From Actinospineispora eucalypti (GTDB taxonomy: Bacteria > Actinomycetota > Actinomycetes > Mycobacteriales > Pseudonocardiaceae): a stretch of 64,000 nt of DNA. Location: the NCBI GenBank assembly GCA_014208095.1, contig JACHMT010000005.1:1116001-1180000 (forward strand). Direction: 5' to 3'. Position numbers and translations under genes: made by a program. Under the pieces are notes generated by a model that saw only the letters and a list, made by a program, of their open reading frames with translations, ran no database searches and was not told the DNA's origin. Numbering within the stretch: position 1 is the first letter of the stretch; each line of letters opens with the position of its first letter. Positions 57,535 through 64,000 of this stretch are shown in pieces.

Positions 57535-58146
57535 ATGACGACACCACCCGGCCCACCTAGATCACCATGGCCGAGCAACTATCCGCCGCCGGAACCGGTG
57601 CCGGTCCAGTACATGGTCACGAACGATCCGCCGGACAAGGTGAACCACGTCCTGCACCTACTACTGACGATCTTCACGTTCGGCCTCTGGCTGCCCTTCT
57701 GGATCGTTATTTCCGCGCTCGCGCAGAACCGGTCGGACCAGCAACGGGTCACAACGGTGTACGGAGCGCCCCCGCCACCTGGGTACGGTGCCCCAGCTCC
57801 GCCCGCCTACGGCACGCCGGTTCCACCGCCGCACGTGCCGACGCTGACATGGCCACCCCCGGCCGCGCCGCCGCCTGGTCAGATCTCCGGCCCGACGCGC
57901 CCGGCCAGCGGCGAGTCATTCATGGCCAAGCTGGCCAAGCTGCCGAAGCCGGTCCTCTGCTCGCTGATCAGCGTGCCCGTCACGTTCGTACTGGGCATCG
58001 CGGTTCAGAGCGCCGTGGTAGCGCTAGGGCTGCCGATGCTCGGTCTGGTCGCCGCAATCGTCTTCTGGGGAATTCACGAATTGCGCCCGCCGGACCAGGA
58101 AACGGGCGAGCCCGGCCCAGAGACTGATCTCAGCCCGCCGAGGTAG
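57535..58146 (+). CDS. Proline-rich membrane protein of unknown function
   Basis: The 203-aa protein has a Pro-rich N-terminus, then VNHVLHLLLTIFTFGLWLPFWIVISALA (residues ~37-64) as one long hydrophobic segment. A Pro/Gly/Ala/Tyr-rich linker follows (YGAPPPPGYGAPAPPAYG type repeats), and two more hydrophobic helices near residues 145-185 (LISVPVTFVLGIAVQSAVV and LPMLGLVAAIVFWGI). The HLLLTIFTFGLWLPFW motif is common in small actinomycete and phage or plasmid proteins with no known activity. Its 3' end overlaps the convergent pterin dehydratase gene by 17 bases. Confidence 0.65.
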   Translation: MTTPPGPPRSPWPSNYPPPEPVPVQYMVTNDPPDKVNHVLHLLLTIFTFGLWLPFWIVISALAQNRSDQQRVTTVYGAPPPPGYGAPAPPAYGTPVPPPHVPTLTWPPPAAPPPGQISGPTRPASGESFMAKLAKLPKPVLCSLISVPVTFVLGIAVQSAVVALGLPMLGLVAAIVFWGIHELRPPDQETGEPGPETDLSPPR

Positions 58147-58444
58147 CCCCGTGATCGGCCGCGATGCGGTCGATCCGGTCCGCTAGGTCGAAGTCCAGCT
58201 CGGTGACCTGGTTGTCCACGTCGTGTGTGGTGATCCCGAAACGCACCCGGCCGAACCGTAGGTCAGCGTCCGCGTGGTGCCCGACCCGCTTCCCTTCCGC
58301 CGCCACCTCCACGATCAGCCGCACCCCGGCGTGATAGCCGATCTCGAACCATTTCTCGATCATCGCGGGGTCTCCGGTCCACCCCTCCCGGTGGGCGAGC
58401 TGGGCGGCTACGTCGTCGGCGGACAGCGGCGGCGGCAGGGTCAC
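58130..58444 (-). CDS. 4a-hydroxytetrahydrobiopterin dehydratase-like (PCD/DCoH)
   Basis: The 104-aa protein is of usual PCD size. The motif GHHADADLRFGRVRFGITTHD (residues ~55-75, in parts) aligns with the family core NHHPDxxxxYxxVxxxLxTHD, with the His-His-x-Asp and THD residues retained. The enzyme recycles 4a-hydroxypterins produced by aromatic amino-acid hydroxylases. No such hydroxylase is seen in the window, and many actinomycete PCD-like proteins may have other functions. It follows the XRE-TPR gene by 21 bases on the same strand and may be co-transcribed. Confidence 0.75.
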   Translation of the reverse strand: MTLPPPLSADDVAAQLAHREGWTGDPAMIEKWFEIGYHAGVRLIVEVAAEGKRVGHHADADLRFGRVRFGITTHDVDNQVTELDFDLADRIDRIAADHGATSAG

Positions 58445-58465
58445 CGGAGATCCTTTCGGAGTTGA

Positions 58466-59668
58466 TCAGTTCAGCGGCGCCAGTATCTCGCGGAGCTGCC
58501 CACTCTGCCGGGTGCCCGACCACGACGCGCCGACCTCGGCCAGCCGGCTCAGTTCGTCCCGCAACCGGGCCGATCCGGTGTCCACGTAGCAGGCCACGGC
58601 GTCGCGCGCGGCCGTCATCGCCTCGTCCCGTTCGGAGAGCTTGGCCAGCACGGTGGCCCGGCGGGCGGTGTACACGCCGGTGTCGCGTCGGGTGGTCGGG
58701 GGCGAGTCGCGCAGAGCCTCGGTCCACAAGGTCAACGAGGTCTCGTTCCGGCCAAGCCGTCCGAGGCAGGCTGCGCGCTGCACCGTCGTGTAGTTGCTCG
58801 ACCGCCGTACTGCGTTCCCCCACGTGTATGCGTCGTCCACCGCGTTGGAGAGTGCCTCCGCGCGGTCCAGCAGGTCCATACTCGCCCGATAGTCGCCGAG
58901 CAGCGAGTAGCCGTGTGCCCCCTGCACGGCGGCCAAGATGCGCACCTTGGGCGCCAACGCGCGTTCGTCGGCTAGCACCCCCTCGGCCAGGTCCACGGCC
59001 GTGGCGCCGTCGCGCATGTCGGTAGCAAGCATGGCTTTGTTGATCAGCGCGTAGCCGATCAGTTGGGCATCTCCGGTGCGGTGGGCCAGGTCCAGCGTTT
59101 CGGTGCGCCAGCGGTCCGACGCGGTCAGGTCTCCGGCGTCCTGGTGCAGCCATCCGAGCATCGCGGCGTAGGCGGCGGCAACCCCGTGCAGCTCCTTGCG
59201 TAGGGGCCGCTCGGCGGCGCTGGCCAGCCGGCGCAACAGGTCGTACTGCGTGGTCACGGTGGGCACCAGCAGATGGGGGCCGAGGTGCATGTCCGCCGTG
59301 TAGTGGCCGGCCAGTTGGGTGGTGAAGTAGTCGACCAGCTCGGGCGCGACGTGGCGCGGCTCGAAGTCGGTCGCGGTGGGGCTCAGCGCCACCACGCCGG
59401 CCGCGCTGAGGAACTCTCGCCGCTTCACCTCATCAGGATGCGTCGCGATCTCGACGGCCGCCCGGGGACCGTTCAGCTCTCCGAGAACTTGATCGAGGTA
59501 CGGCCGCCACCACCCGGGCTTCCGCGCGCCGTGCTCCCACCGGCTGATGTCGTGACGGGTCAGGGTGGGCGAGCCGGACACCTCGGCCAGTTGGGCGGCA
59601 AGTTGGGCTTGGGACCACCCGCGTGCGATCCGGCGAGCGGCAATCTCGGCGCCGATTCCGCTGGTCAT
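58466..59668 (-). CDS. XRE-family regulator with TPR-like domain
   Basis: The 400-aa protein has an N-terminal helix-turn-helix (GAEIAARRIARGWSQAQLAAQLAEVSG, residues 4-30, then RHDISRWEHGARKPG). A linker KRREFLSAAGVVALSP follows, and then a long helical region of tetratricopeptide-like pairs (such as LAHRTGDAQLIGYALINKAMLA). This architecture is frequent in actinomycetes beside small accessory genes and is used to sense peptides or other signals. Its target is unknown. The ATG at 59668 is preceded by GGGGG. The neighbours are small Cys-rich proteins on the opposite strand. Confidence 0.82.
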   Translation of the reverse strand: MTSGIGAEIAARRIARGWSQAQLAAQLAEVSGSPTLTRHDISRWEHGARKPGWWRPYLDQVLGELNGPRAAVEIATHPDEVKRREFLSAAGVVALSPTATDFEPRHVAPELVDYFTTQLAGHYTADMHLGPHLLVPTVTTQYDLLRRLASAAERPLRKELHGVAAAYAAMLGWLHQDAGDLTASDRWRTETLDLAHRTGDAQLIGYALINKAMLATDMRDGATAVDLAEGVLADERALAPKVRILAAVQGAHGYSLLGDYRASMDLLDRAEALSNAVDDAYTWGNAVRRSSNYTTVQRAACLGRLGRNETSLTLWTEALRDSPPTTRRDTGVYTARRATVLAKLSERDEAMTAARDAVACYVDTGSARLRDELSRLAEVGASWSGTRQSGQLREILAPLN

Positions 59669-59858
59669 CGCTGCCCCCGATCCGAACGTCGGCGGGCACA
59701 CAGTACCGCGCGAGCTGGCCAACACCGCGGCCAACACCTGGCCAACAGTGCGGCTACTCCCGATCTTGATATCTCCCGCTGAACTTGTCGGTGTGCGTGC
59801 TGACCAGGGGGAATCCCGACCCGCGAAGTGCCGACCGCCACGTGAACCGTTCGGCCGG

Positions 59859-60014
59859 GTGAGCCTCGGCGACTGGTGGGCGTTGCTGCGTGCAACGTGG
59901 GGATACGGCCGATCGGTGTTCGAAGATCACGTGCCCCGGGCCGACGGTCGGTGCTCGGCGTGCGCCTGGTCTTGGCCGTGTCCCGGAGTGCGGGCGGTGC
60001 ATCGTGGCGCGTGA
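59859..60014 (+). CDS. Small Cys-rich protein, 51 aa (possible)
   Basis: The predicted protein begins SLGDWWALLRATWGYG and contains DGRCSACAWSWPCPGVRAV near its end. The Cys-x2-Cys-x5-Cys pattern resembles that of the second small protein at 60345-60533. Codon use fits the window. The start is uncertain, and GTG 59859 has no clear ribosome site. It overlaps the next GTG-started gene by 11 bases. Such short Cys-motif proteins are common near XRE-type regulators in actinomycetes. Confidence 0.5.
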   Translation: MSLGDWWALLRATWGYGRSVFEDHVPRADGRCSACAWSWPCPGVRAVHRGA

Positions 60015-60282
60015 GCAGTACGGGCAGATCTACGGCGTCCATGCCGTCCGCGCGAACGAGATCAGCGCGACCGCGATGCTGTGCAGCACCCTGAGCAAGG
60101 CCGAGAAGTACGCCGCCGAGCTGTCGACTGACCCGGGGGTGCTCGCCGCCGCCGTGACCCGCTACGTCGTCGATGAGCAGGGGCGCCGGACGGCCGTGAG
60201 CCTCTACGTGGACGGCCGCAAGCAGGAAGTCGGGTACATCTCGGATGACCGGCGGGTGTGGGCCAACGGCAGGAAGGCGTGA
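60004..60282 (+). CDS. Small hypothetical protein, 92 aa
   Basis: GTG 60004 starts a 92-aa protein with an alpha/beta pattern: YGQIYGVHAVRANEISATAMLCSTLSKAEKYAAELSTDP in parts, then VTRYVVDEQGRRTAVSLYVDGRKQEVGYISDD. It lacks membrane segments and is not recognised as a known family. The gene overlaps the preceding small Cys-rich frame and is followed after 62 bases by another small Cys-rich gene. It probably belongs to the accessory gene set beside the XRE-TPR regulator. Confidence 0.6.
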   Translation: MAREQYGQIYGVHAVRANEISATAMLCSTLSKAEKYAAELSTDPGVLAAAVTRYVVDEQGRRTAVSLYVDGRKQEVGYISDDRRVWANGRKA

Positions 60283-60344
60283 CGCTGCGAGCGCGGCCGT
60301 TCCCGCGTACCGTCGTTCGGCAACATTGATCATGGAGTGACCGC

Positions 60345-60533
60345 GTGCTGAGCAACGCCCCGAACGTCACGGCCTACACAGGCCTGCTCGCTCGGTTCCC
60401 GGCCGTGCTGGTGGCCACCGAGGCCGAGCACCTCGAACAGCCGCCGGGCCGCTGCAAGGGATGTCACCGGGCGTTTCCCTGCGTCCATGTTCGCTGTGCC
60501 GAGACGGCGGTGTTCGCGGTCAGTGGCCACTGA
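60345..60533 (+). CDS. Small Cys-rich protein, 62 aa
   Basis: The protein has GRCKGCHRAFPCVHVRC near residues 35-51, a Cys-x2-Cys-x5-Cys-x4-Cys pattern with His that could bind zinc. The GTG start has GGAG 10 bases upstream. The GRCxxC...PC core is shared with the 51-aa frame at 59859. Function is unknown; a role as a small DNA- or protein-binding factor is possible. Confidence 0.6.
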   Translation: MLSNAPNVTAYTGLLARFPAVLVATEAEHLEQPPGRCKGCHRAFPCVHVRCAETAVFAVSGH

Positions 60534-60714
60534 GCGGGAGCAGCGCATGCATCAGTTCGGACGCGCGGCGGTCTCTGCGGGGTAACGACGGCCGGTAGCG
60601 GGCCAGAAAGCCCCCGAACAGCCCATACAGGCCACCCGTACGGCGGCGTAACAAGCGCGGCTCACATGCGACAACCAGTCGCCCACCGTCCCAACCAGCA
60701 GAGAGACCGCCACC

Positions 60715-61260
60715 ATGAGCGCTCTGGACGGCCCGCCACCTGGTCACCCTGAACACCTCCCGCCCGTTCCCGGCGTTCCGCCGCTACCCCCGTTGCGCGC
60801 GGCCAAAGGCGGGGCCGGGGCTTGGTGCACGCTGCTCGGTGGGGCGTCCATCCTCTTCGGCGTCATGCTGCCGTGGACGGTCTCCTCGGCCGTGGTGAAA
60901 GGCGCATACGACCGCTCGTGGAGCGGCTTTGAACACCCCGACGGCGGGATCTACGTCTTGGCCGGCCTGATCGTGGCCGGGTGGGGCGTGGTCCGCCTGG
61001 TTGCCGCTGTGCCGGTCGGGGTGCAGTATCTCGGGGTGCTGCCCGGGTTCCTCATCGTCGTGCTGGGACTCGACACCTACAACGCCGCGTTGCTCTGGTC
61101 GAACACGCCGCAATACGGGTTCCGGTTGTGGGTCGGGCCCGGCATCGGCGCGATCATCCTGGGCGGCGCGGCCGTGTTCGTCGGTGCGCTCATCGCCTCA
61201 CAGGAACCGGCCACCCGGCCCGCTGATCATTCCGACCTTAGGGGCACCGCGTTCGACTAG
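60715..61260 (+). CDS. Small multi-pass membrane protein of unknown function
   Basis: The 181-aa protein has a ~30-residue Pro-rich N-terminus and then four hydrophobic helices: CTLLGGASILFGVMLPWTVS, GGIYVLAGLIVAGWGVVRLV, VGVQYLGVLPGFLIVVLGLD and GIGAIILGGAAVFVGALIAS. This layout is typical of small actinomycete membrane proteins of no known function. AGAGAG precedes the ATG. The stop overlaps the end of the convergent truncated gene (CTAG). Confidence 0.65.
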   Translation: MSALDGPPPGHPEHLPPVPGVPPLPPLRAAKGGAGAWCTLLGGASILFGVMLPWTVSSAVVKGAYDRSWSGFEHPDGGIYVLAGLIVAGWGVVRLVAAVPVGVQYLGVLPGFLIVVLGLDTYNAALLWSNTPQYGFRLWVGPGIGAIILGGAAVFVGALIASQEPATRPADHSDLRGTAFD

Positions 61261-61700
61261 TGTGGATCTTCGAGTGATCGACAACTCGGGGTATTTTCCC
61301 TCGCCGAGCCATCGGTATGGCTCGGCATGAACGAGTCCCAGCGCAGGTCCAGCTTGCAGCCGTCGTTGGCGTAGGACAGCTCGAAGGAGCGCAGCGGCTC
61401 CAGGCACCGCACGGTGAGGCCGTTGGCCGAGCGGAAGTCGAACATCTCCGCCCCCGGCTCGAGCGCGACGGTCTCGCCCCAGTCGTAGTAGAGGCAGTCC
61501 CACTCGTGTTCGCCGGTCGGGTCCCAGAGGGCCGTACCGGCCACCGTGTAGTTCATGTTCGGCCGGTGGTAGAAGTACACCCAGCCGGAGATCAGCCGCT
61601 CCGGGATACGGAACCCGAACCAGGCGCTCTCGTTCCAGTACGGGTCGTCCGAGCGGGGATGGAAGAGGTCGTCTCTCGCGGTAATCACGGCTGGCAGCAT
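61257..61700 (-). pseudogene. DUF7065-like gene, C-terminally truncated
   Basis: The 147-codon frame starts AVITARDDLFHPRSDDPYWNESAWFGFRIPERLISGWVYFYHRPN (in parts) and includes GTALWDPTGEHEWDCLYYDWGETVALEPGAE and RCLEPLRSFELSYANDG. This matches the first half of a ~330-340-aa family of unknown function (DUF7065/7064-like). Homology breaks off after FMPSH, and an unrelated ~22-residue tail leads to a stop beside the small membrane protein gene. The second half is absent, so the gene has probably been cut by rearrangement. Confidence 0.6.
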
Positions 61701-61798
61701 CGCCCGCACCCCGAACCGGCGGCCTGAGCAACGATTACTCATATCGCCTGGCAGCCGCTGGTCTTCCGCCCGGGTGGAGAAGGCGGCACCATTCGTGG

Positions 61799-64000
61799 AT
61801 GGAGGCAGAGTGGCCGATCATCGGACGGGAGTCCGAGCTCGCCGCTCTCACCGGCGCCCTGGATGACGCGGACCGGCGCGGCGTGGTCCTGGCCGGTGCC
61901 GCCGGGGTCGGGAAGACCCGGCTCGCGGCGGAGGCGCTGCGGGCGGCCGAGTCGCTGGGCCGGCCGACCGCGAGGGTCACCGCCACCCGGGCCGCGCGGA
62001 CCATCCCGTTCGGCGCCGTCGCCGCGCTGCTGCCAACCGAGGGCGCATCGAAGGACCGGGCCGCGTTGCTCCGCCGGGTCAGTGAGGCTCTCGCGGCCCG
62101 GGGCGGCGGCCACCGGCTGGTGCTCTACGTCGACGACGCGCACCTGCTGGACGACGCCTCGGCCACCCTGATCCATCAGCTGGCCACGGCGGGCACGGTG
62201 TTCCTGCTGCTGACCGTGCGGGCCGGTGAGCCGGCACCGGACGCGGTGGTGGCGTTGTGGAAGGACGCCGTGCTGACTCGGATCGAGCTGGCCGGACTCA
62301 CCGAGTCCGCGGTCGGAGACCTGCTCGGCTCCGTGCTGGCCGGGCCGGTCGACCCGGCGGTGACCGCCGCGCTGGCCCGGCGCTGCCGGGGGAACGCGCT
62401 GTTCCTGCGCGAGCTGGTGCTCGGTGCGCGGGCCGAGGGGACGCTGCGCCAGGACGGGCACCTGTGGCGGCTGGTCGGCCCGCTGGCGCCGTCCAGCCGG
62501 CTGGTTGAGCTGGTCGAGGCCCGGCTCGCCGACCTCTCGGACGCCGAGCGCGCGTTCATGGAGATCGTGGCGGTGGGGGAGCCGCTGGGCCGCGCGGAGC
62601 TGGCCGCGCTGGGCGACCAGGGGCTGGCCGAACGGCTGGAGCGAATGGCGCTGCTGAGCTGCCGGCCGGCCGGGCGGCGGCTGGAGCTGCGGCTGAGCCA
62701 CCCGATCTACGGTGACGTCCTGCGCGCCCGCATGCCCCCGCTGCGGGTGGCCGACGTGTCCCGCCGGCTGGCCGAGGTGATCGACGGGTGCGGCGCGCGC
62801 CGGCGGGAGGACACCCTGCGCGTGGCCACCTGGCGACTGGACGGGGGCGGCGGCCGGCCCGAGCAGATGGTGGAGGCGGCCGTGCAGGCCCGCTGGCGGC
62901 ACGACCTGGCGCTGGCCGAGCGGCTGGTCGGCCACGCGCTGGTCACCGGCGGCGGGTTCGAGGCGCGGTTCCTGGCCGCGCAGATCGCCAACCTGCAGGG
63001 ACGGGCGCACGACGCGGAACGGATGCTGGAGGGTCTGGCCCCGGCCACCGACGACCAGCTCGGCCGGGTGGCGATCAGCCGGATCGACAACTCGGCGTTC
63101 CATCTCGGCGATGTGGACCGCGCGGTGCGCATCGCCACCGAGGCGGAGGACCGCCTGGCCGACCCGGAGTGGCGGCACAAGATCGCCGGACGGCGGTCCG
63201 CGCTGCTGCTGGCCACCACCGGTCCCCGGGCCGCCGCCGCGACGGCGGTGCCCCTGCTGGAGACGGCGGAGGGCCCGGCGCTGGTGTGGGCCTGCCAGGT
63301 GGCCGCGTACAGCCTGGGGCGGCTGGGCCGGCTCGACCAGGCACTGGCCGCCAGCGAGCGCGGCCACCGGGCCCACCAGCACCTGAGCGAGCCGGCGCAG
63401 TGGTACCCGTTCGACTGGCATCCGTGGGTGCAGCTGTTCAACAGCTGCGAGATCCATGCCTTCGCCGGGCGCCTGGCCGAGGCCGAGCGGACCGCCACCG
63501 AGCAGTACCGGCAGGCGCTGGCCGAGCGGTCGACGGAGGCGCAGGCCTGGTGGGCCTGGCAGCTGTGCCGGGTGCTCGGCCAGCGGGGGCACCTGGGCCG
63601 CGCGGCCCGGCACGGCCGGGAGGCCGTTGCGCTGTTCGAACGGCTGGGGCGGCCGCAGTTCACCGCGTTCTGTCTGGCCCACCTGGTGCCGGCCCTGGCC
63701 GCGCTCGGCGACCACCCGCGGTCGAAGGAAATGCTCGCGTCGCTCACCGGTCTGCACCTGCCCACCAACCTGCTGATGGCCGCCGACATCGAGCTGGCTT
63801 CGGCGTGGGCGGCGGTGGCCGACGGGAACCTGCGCCGGGCCCGGGCCCGGCTGCGCCGCACCGCCGCGCTGGCCGCTTCGATCGACGACCGGGTGATGGA
63901 GTCGACCGCCCTGCACGACCTGTGCCGGATCGGTCACCCCGCCGACGCGGCCGACCGCCTGGCCGAGCTGTGCGGGCTGATCGACGGCTCGCTGGCCCTC
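61799..64000 (+). CDS. LAL-type (LuxR/MalT-like) ATP-binding regulator, 3' end outside window
   Basis: The frame stays open to the window end (734 codons). It begins MEAEWPIIGRESELAALTGAL, followed by a Walker A GAAGVGKT at residues 33-40 and a Walker B LVLYVDDAHLLD near residue 106, then a long helical TPR-like region. This is the layout of large ATP-binding LuxR (LAL) activators, which end in a LuxR HTH, presumably just beyond base 64000. LAL proteins activate sugar-uptake or secondary-metabolite clusters. Its target is not known, and it lies 34 kb from the PKS genes. No strong ribosome site precedes ATG 61799. Confidence 0.85.
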   Translation, partial: MEAEWPIIGRESELAALTGALDDADRRGVVLAGAAGVGKTRLAAEALRAAESLGRPTARVTATRAARTIPFGAVAALLPTEGASKDRAALLRRVSEALAARGGGHRLVLYVDDAHLLDDASATLIHQLATAGTVFLLLTVRAGEPAPDAVVALWKDAVLTRIELAGLTESAVGDLLGSVLAGPVDPAVTAALARRCRGNALFLRELVLGARAEGTLRQDGHLWRLVGPLAPSSRLVELVEARLADLSDAERAFMEIVAVGEPLGRAELAALGDQGLAERLERMALLSCRPAGRRLELRLSHPIYGDVLRARMPPLRVADVSRRLAEVIDGCGARRREDTLRVATWRLDGGGGRPEQMVEAAVQARWRHDLALAERLVGHALVTGGGFEARFLAAQIANLQGRAHDAERMLEGLAPATDDQLGRVAISRIDNSAFHLGDVDRAVRIATEAEDRLADPEWRHKIAGRRSALLLATTGPRAAAATAVPLLETAEGPALVWACQVAAYSLGRLGRLDQALAASERGHRAHQHLSEPAQWYPFDWHPWVQLFNSCEIHAFAGRLAEAERTATEQYRQALAERSTEAQAWWAWQLCRVLGQRGHLGRAARHGREAVALFERLGRPQFTAFCLAHLVPALAALGDHPRSKEMLASLTGLHLPTNLLMAADIELASAWAAVADGNLRRARARLRRTAALAASIDDRVMESTALHDLCRIGHPADAADRLAELCGLIDGSLAL

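Overview
The window reads as chromosomal DNA of a high-GC Gram-positive actinomycete. Third codon positions are almost all G or C, many starts are GTG, genes overlap as ATGA/GTGA/TGATG, and the content mixes natural-product synthesis with aromatic catabolism. A member of the Pseudonocardiales or a related order is plausible, but no rRNA or other marker is present to fix the taxon. No tRNA, rRNA, CRISPR array, transposase or integrase was recognised.

Layout. 1-7.9 kb: two NCS1 nucleobase-type permeases, a pentapeptide-repeat protein, a 2H phosphoesterase, a Bcr/CflA exporter, DUF1697, an ArsB-like permease coupled to a UspA protein, and a VOC protein. 8.0-12.8 kb: an operon (amidohydrolase, acyl-CoA ligase, FAD hydroxylase) divergent from a MarR regulator. 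12.9-27.5 kb: a two-gene PKS-NRPS assembly line with about 200 bp of AT-richer upstream DNA. 27.8-29.4 kb: an LLM oxidoreductase and PhoU. 29.5-38.4 kb: a DUF445/Abi-alpha pair, a MocR regulator, a cytidine-deaminase-like enzyme, an ALDH-SDR-AhpD operon and a P450. 38.4-40.8 kb: a DHA2 exporter, an AT-richer gap and a deleted DUF2867 remnant. 40.7-47.2 kb: tryptophan 2,3-dioxygenase and kynureninase under an XRE-cupin regulator, divergent from a DUF3311/SSS transporter operon. 47.3-54.7 kb: a tightly overlapping six-gene aromatic-acid operon (transporter, aryl-acid ligase, aryl-CoA monooxygenase, VOC protein, unknown small protein, hydrolase), divergent from TetR. 54.8-64 kb: a secreted hydrolase, a block of small accessory genes flanked by two truncated genes, and the start of a LAL-type regulator.

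The most distinctive system is the PKS-NRPS. The PKS has an N-terminal ACP, then KS-AT-AT-DH-KR-ACP, then KS-AT-PCP. The tandem ATs suggest a combined loading and first-extension module, an arrangement I know mainly from myxobacteria. The NRPS is C-A-T-C. Its A domain carries a serine-type code, and its terminal C domain has Asn-Tyr where the catalytic His-His is expected. No thioesterase is present. The predicted chain is an acyl starter extended by two units, one dehydrated to an enoyl group and one left as a beta-ketone, then joined to serine and released by an unclear mechanism.

The second theme is a possible tryptophan to kynurenine to anthranilate to anthraniloyl-CoA route. It is built from the kynurenine genes and the aromatic-acid operon 4 kb away. 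Paired TGCA-N7-TGCA inverted repeats probably bind the XRE-cupin regulator.
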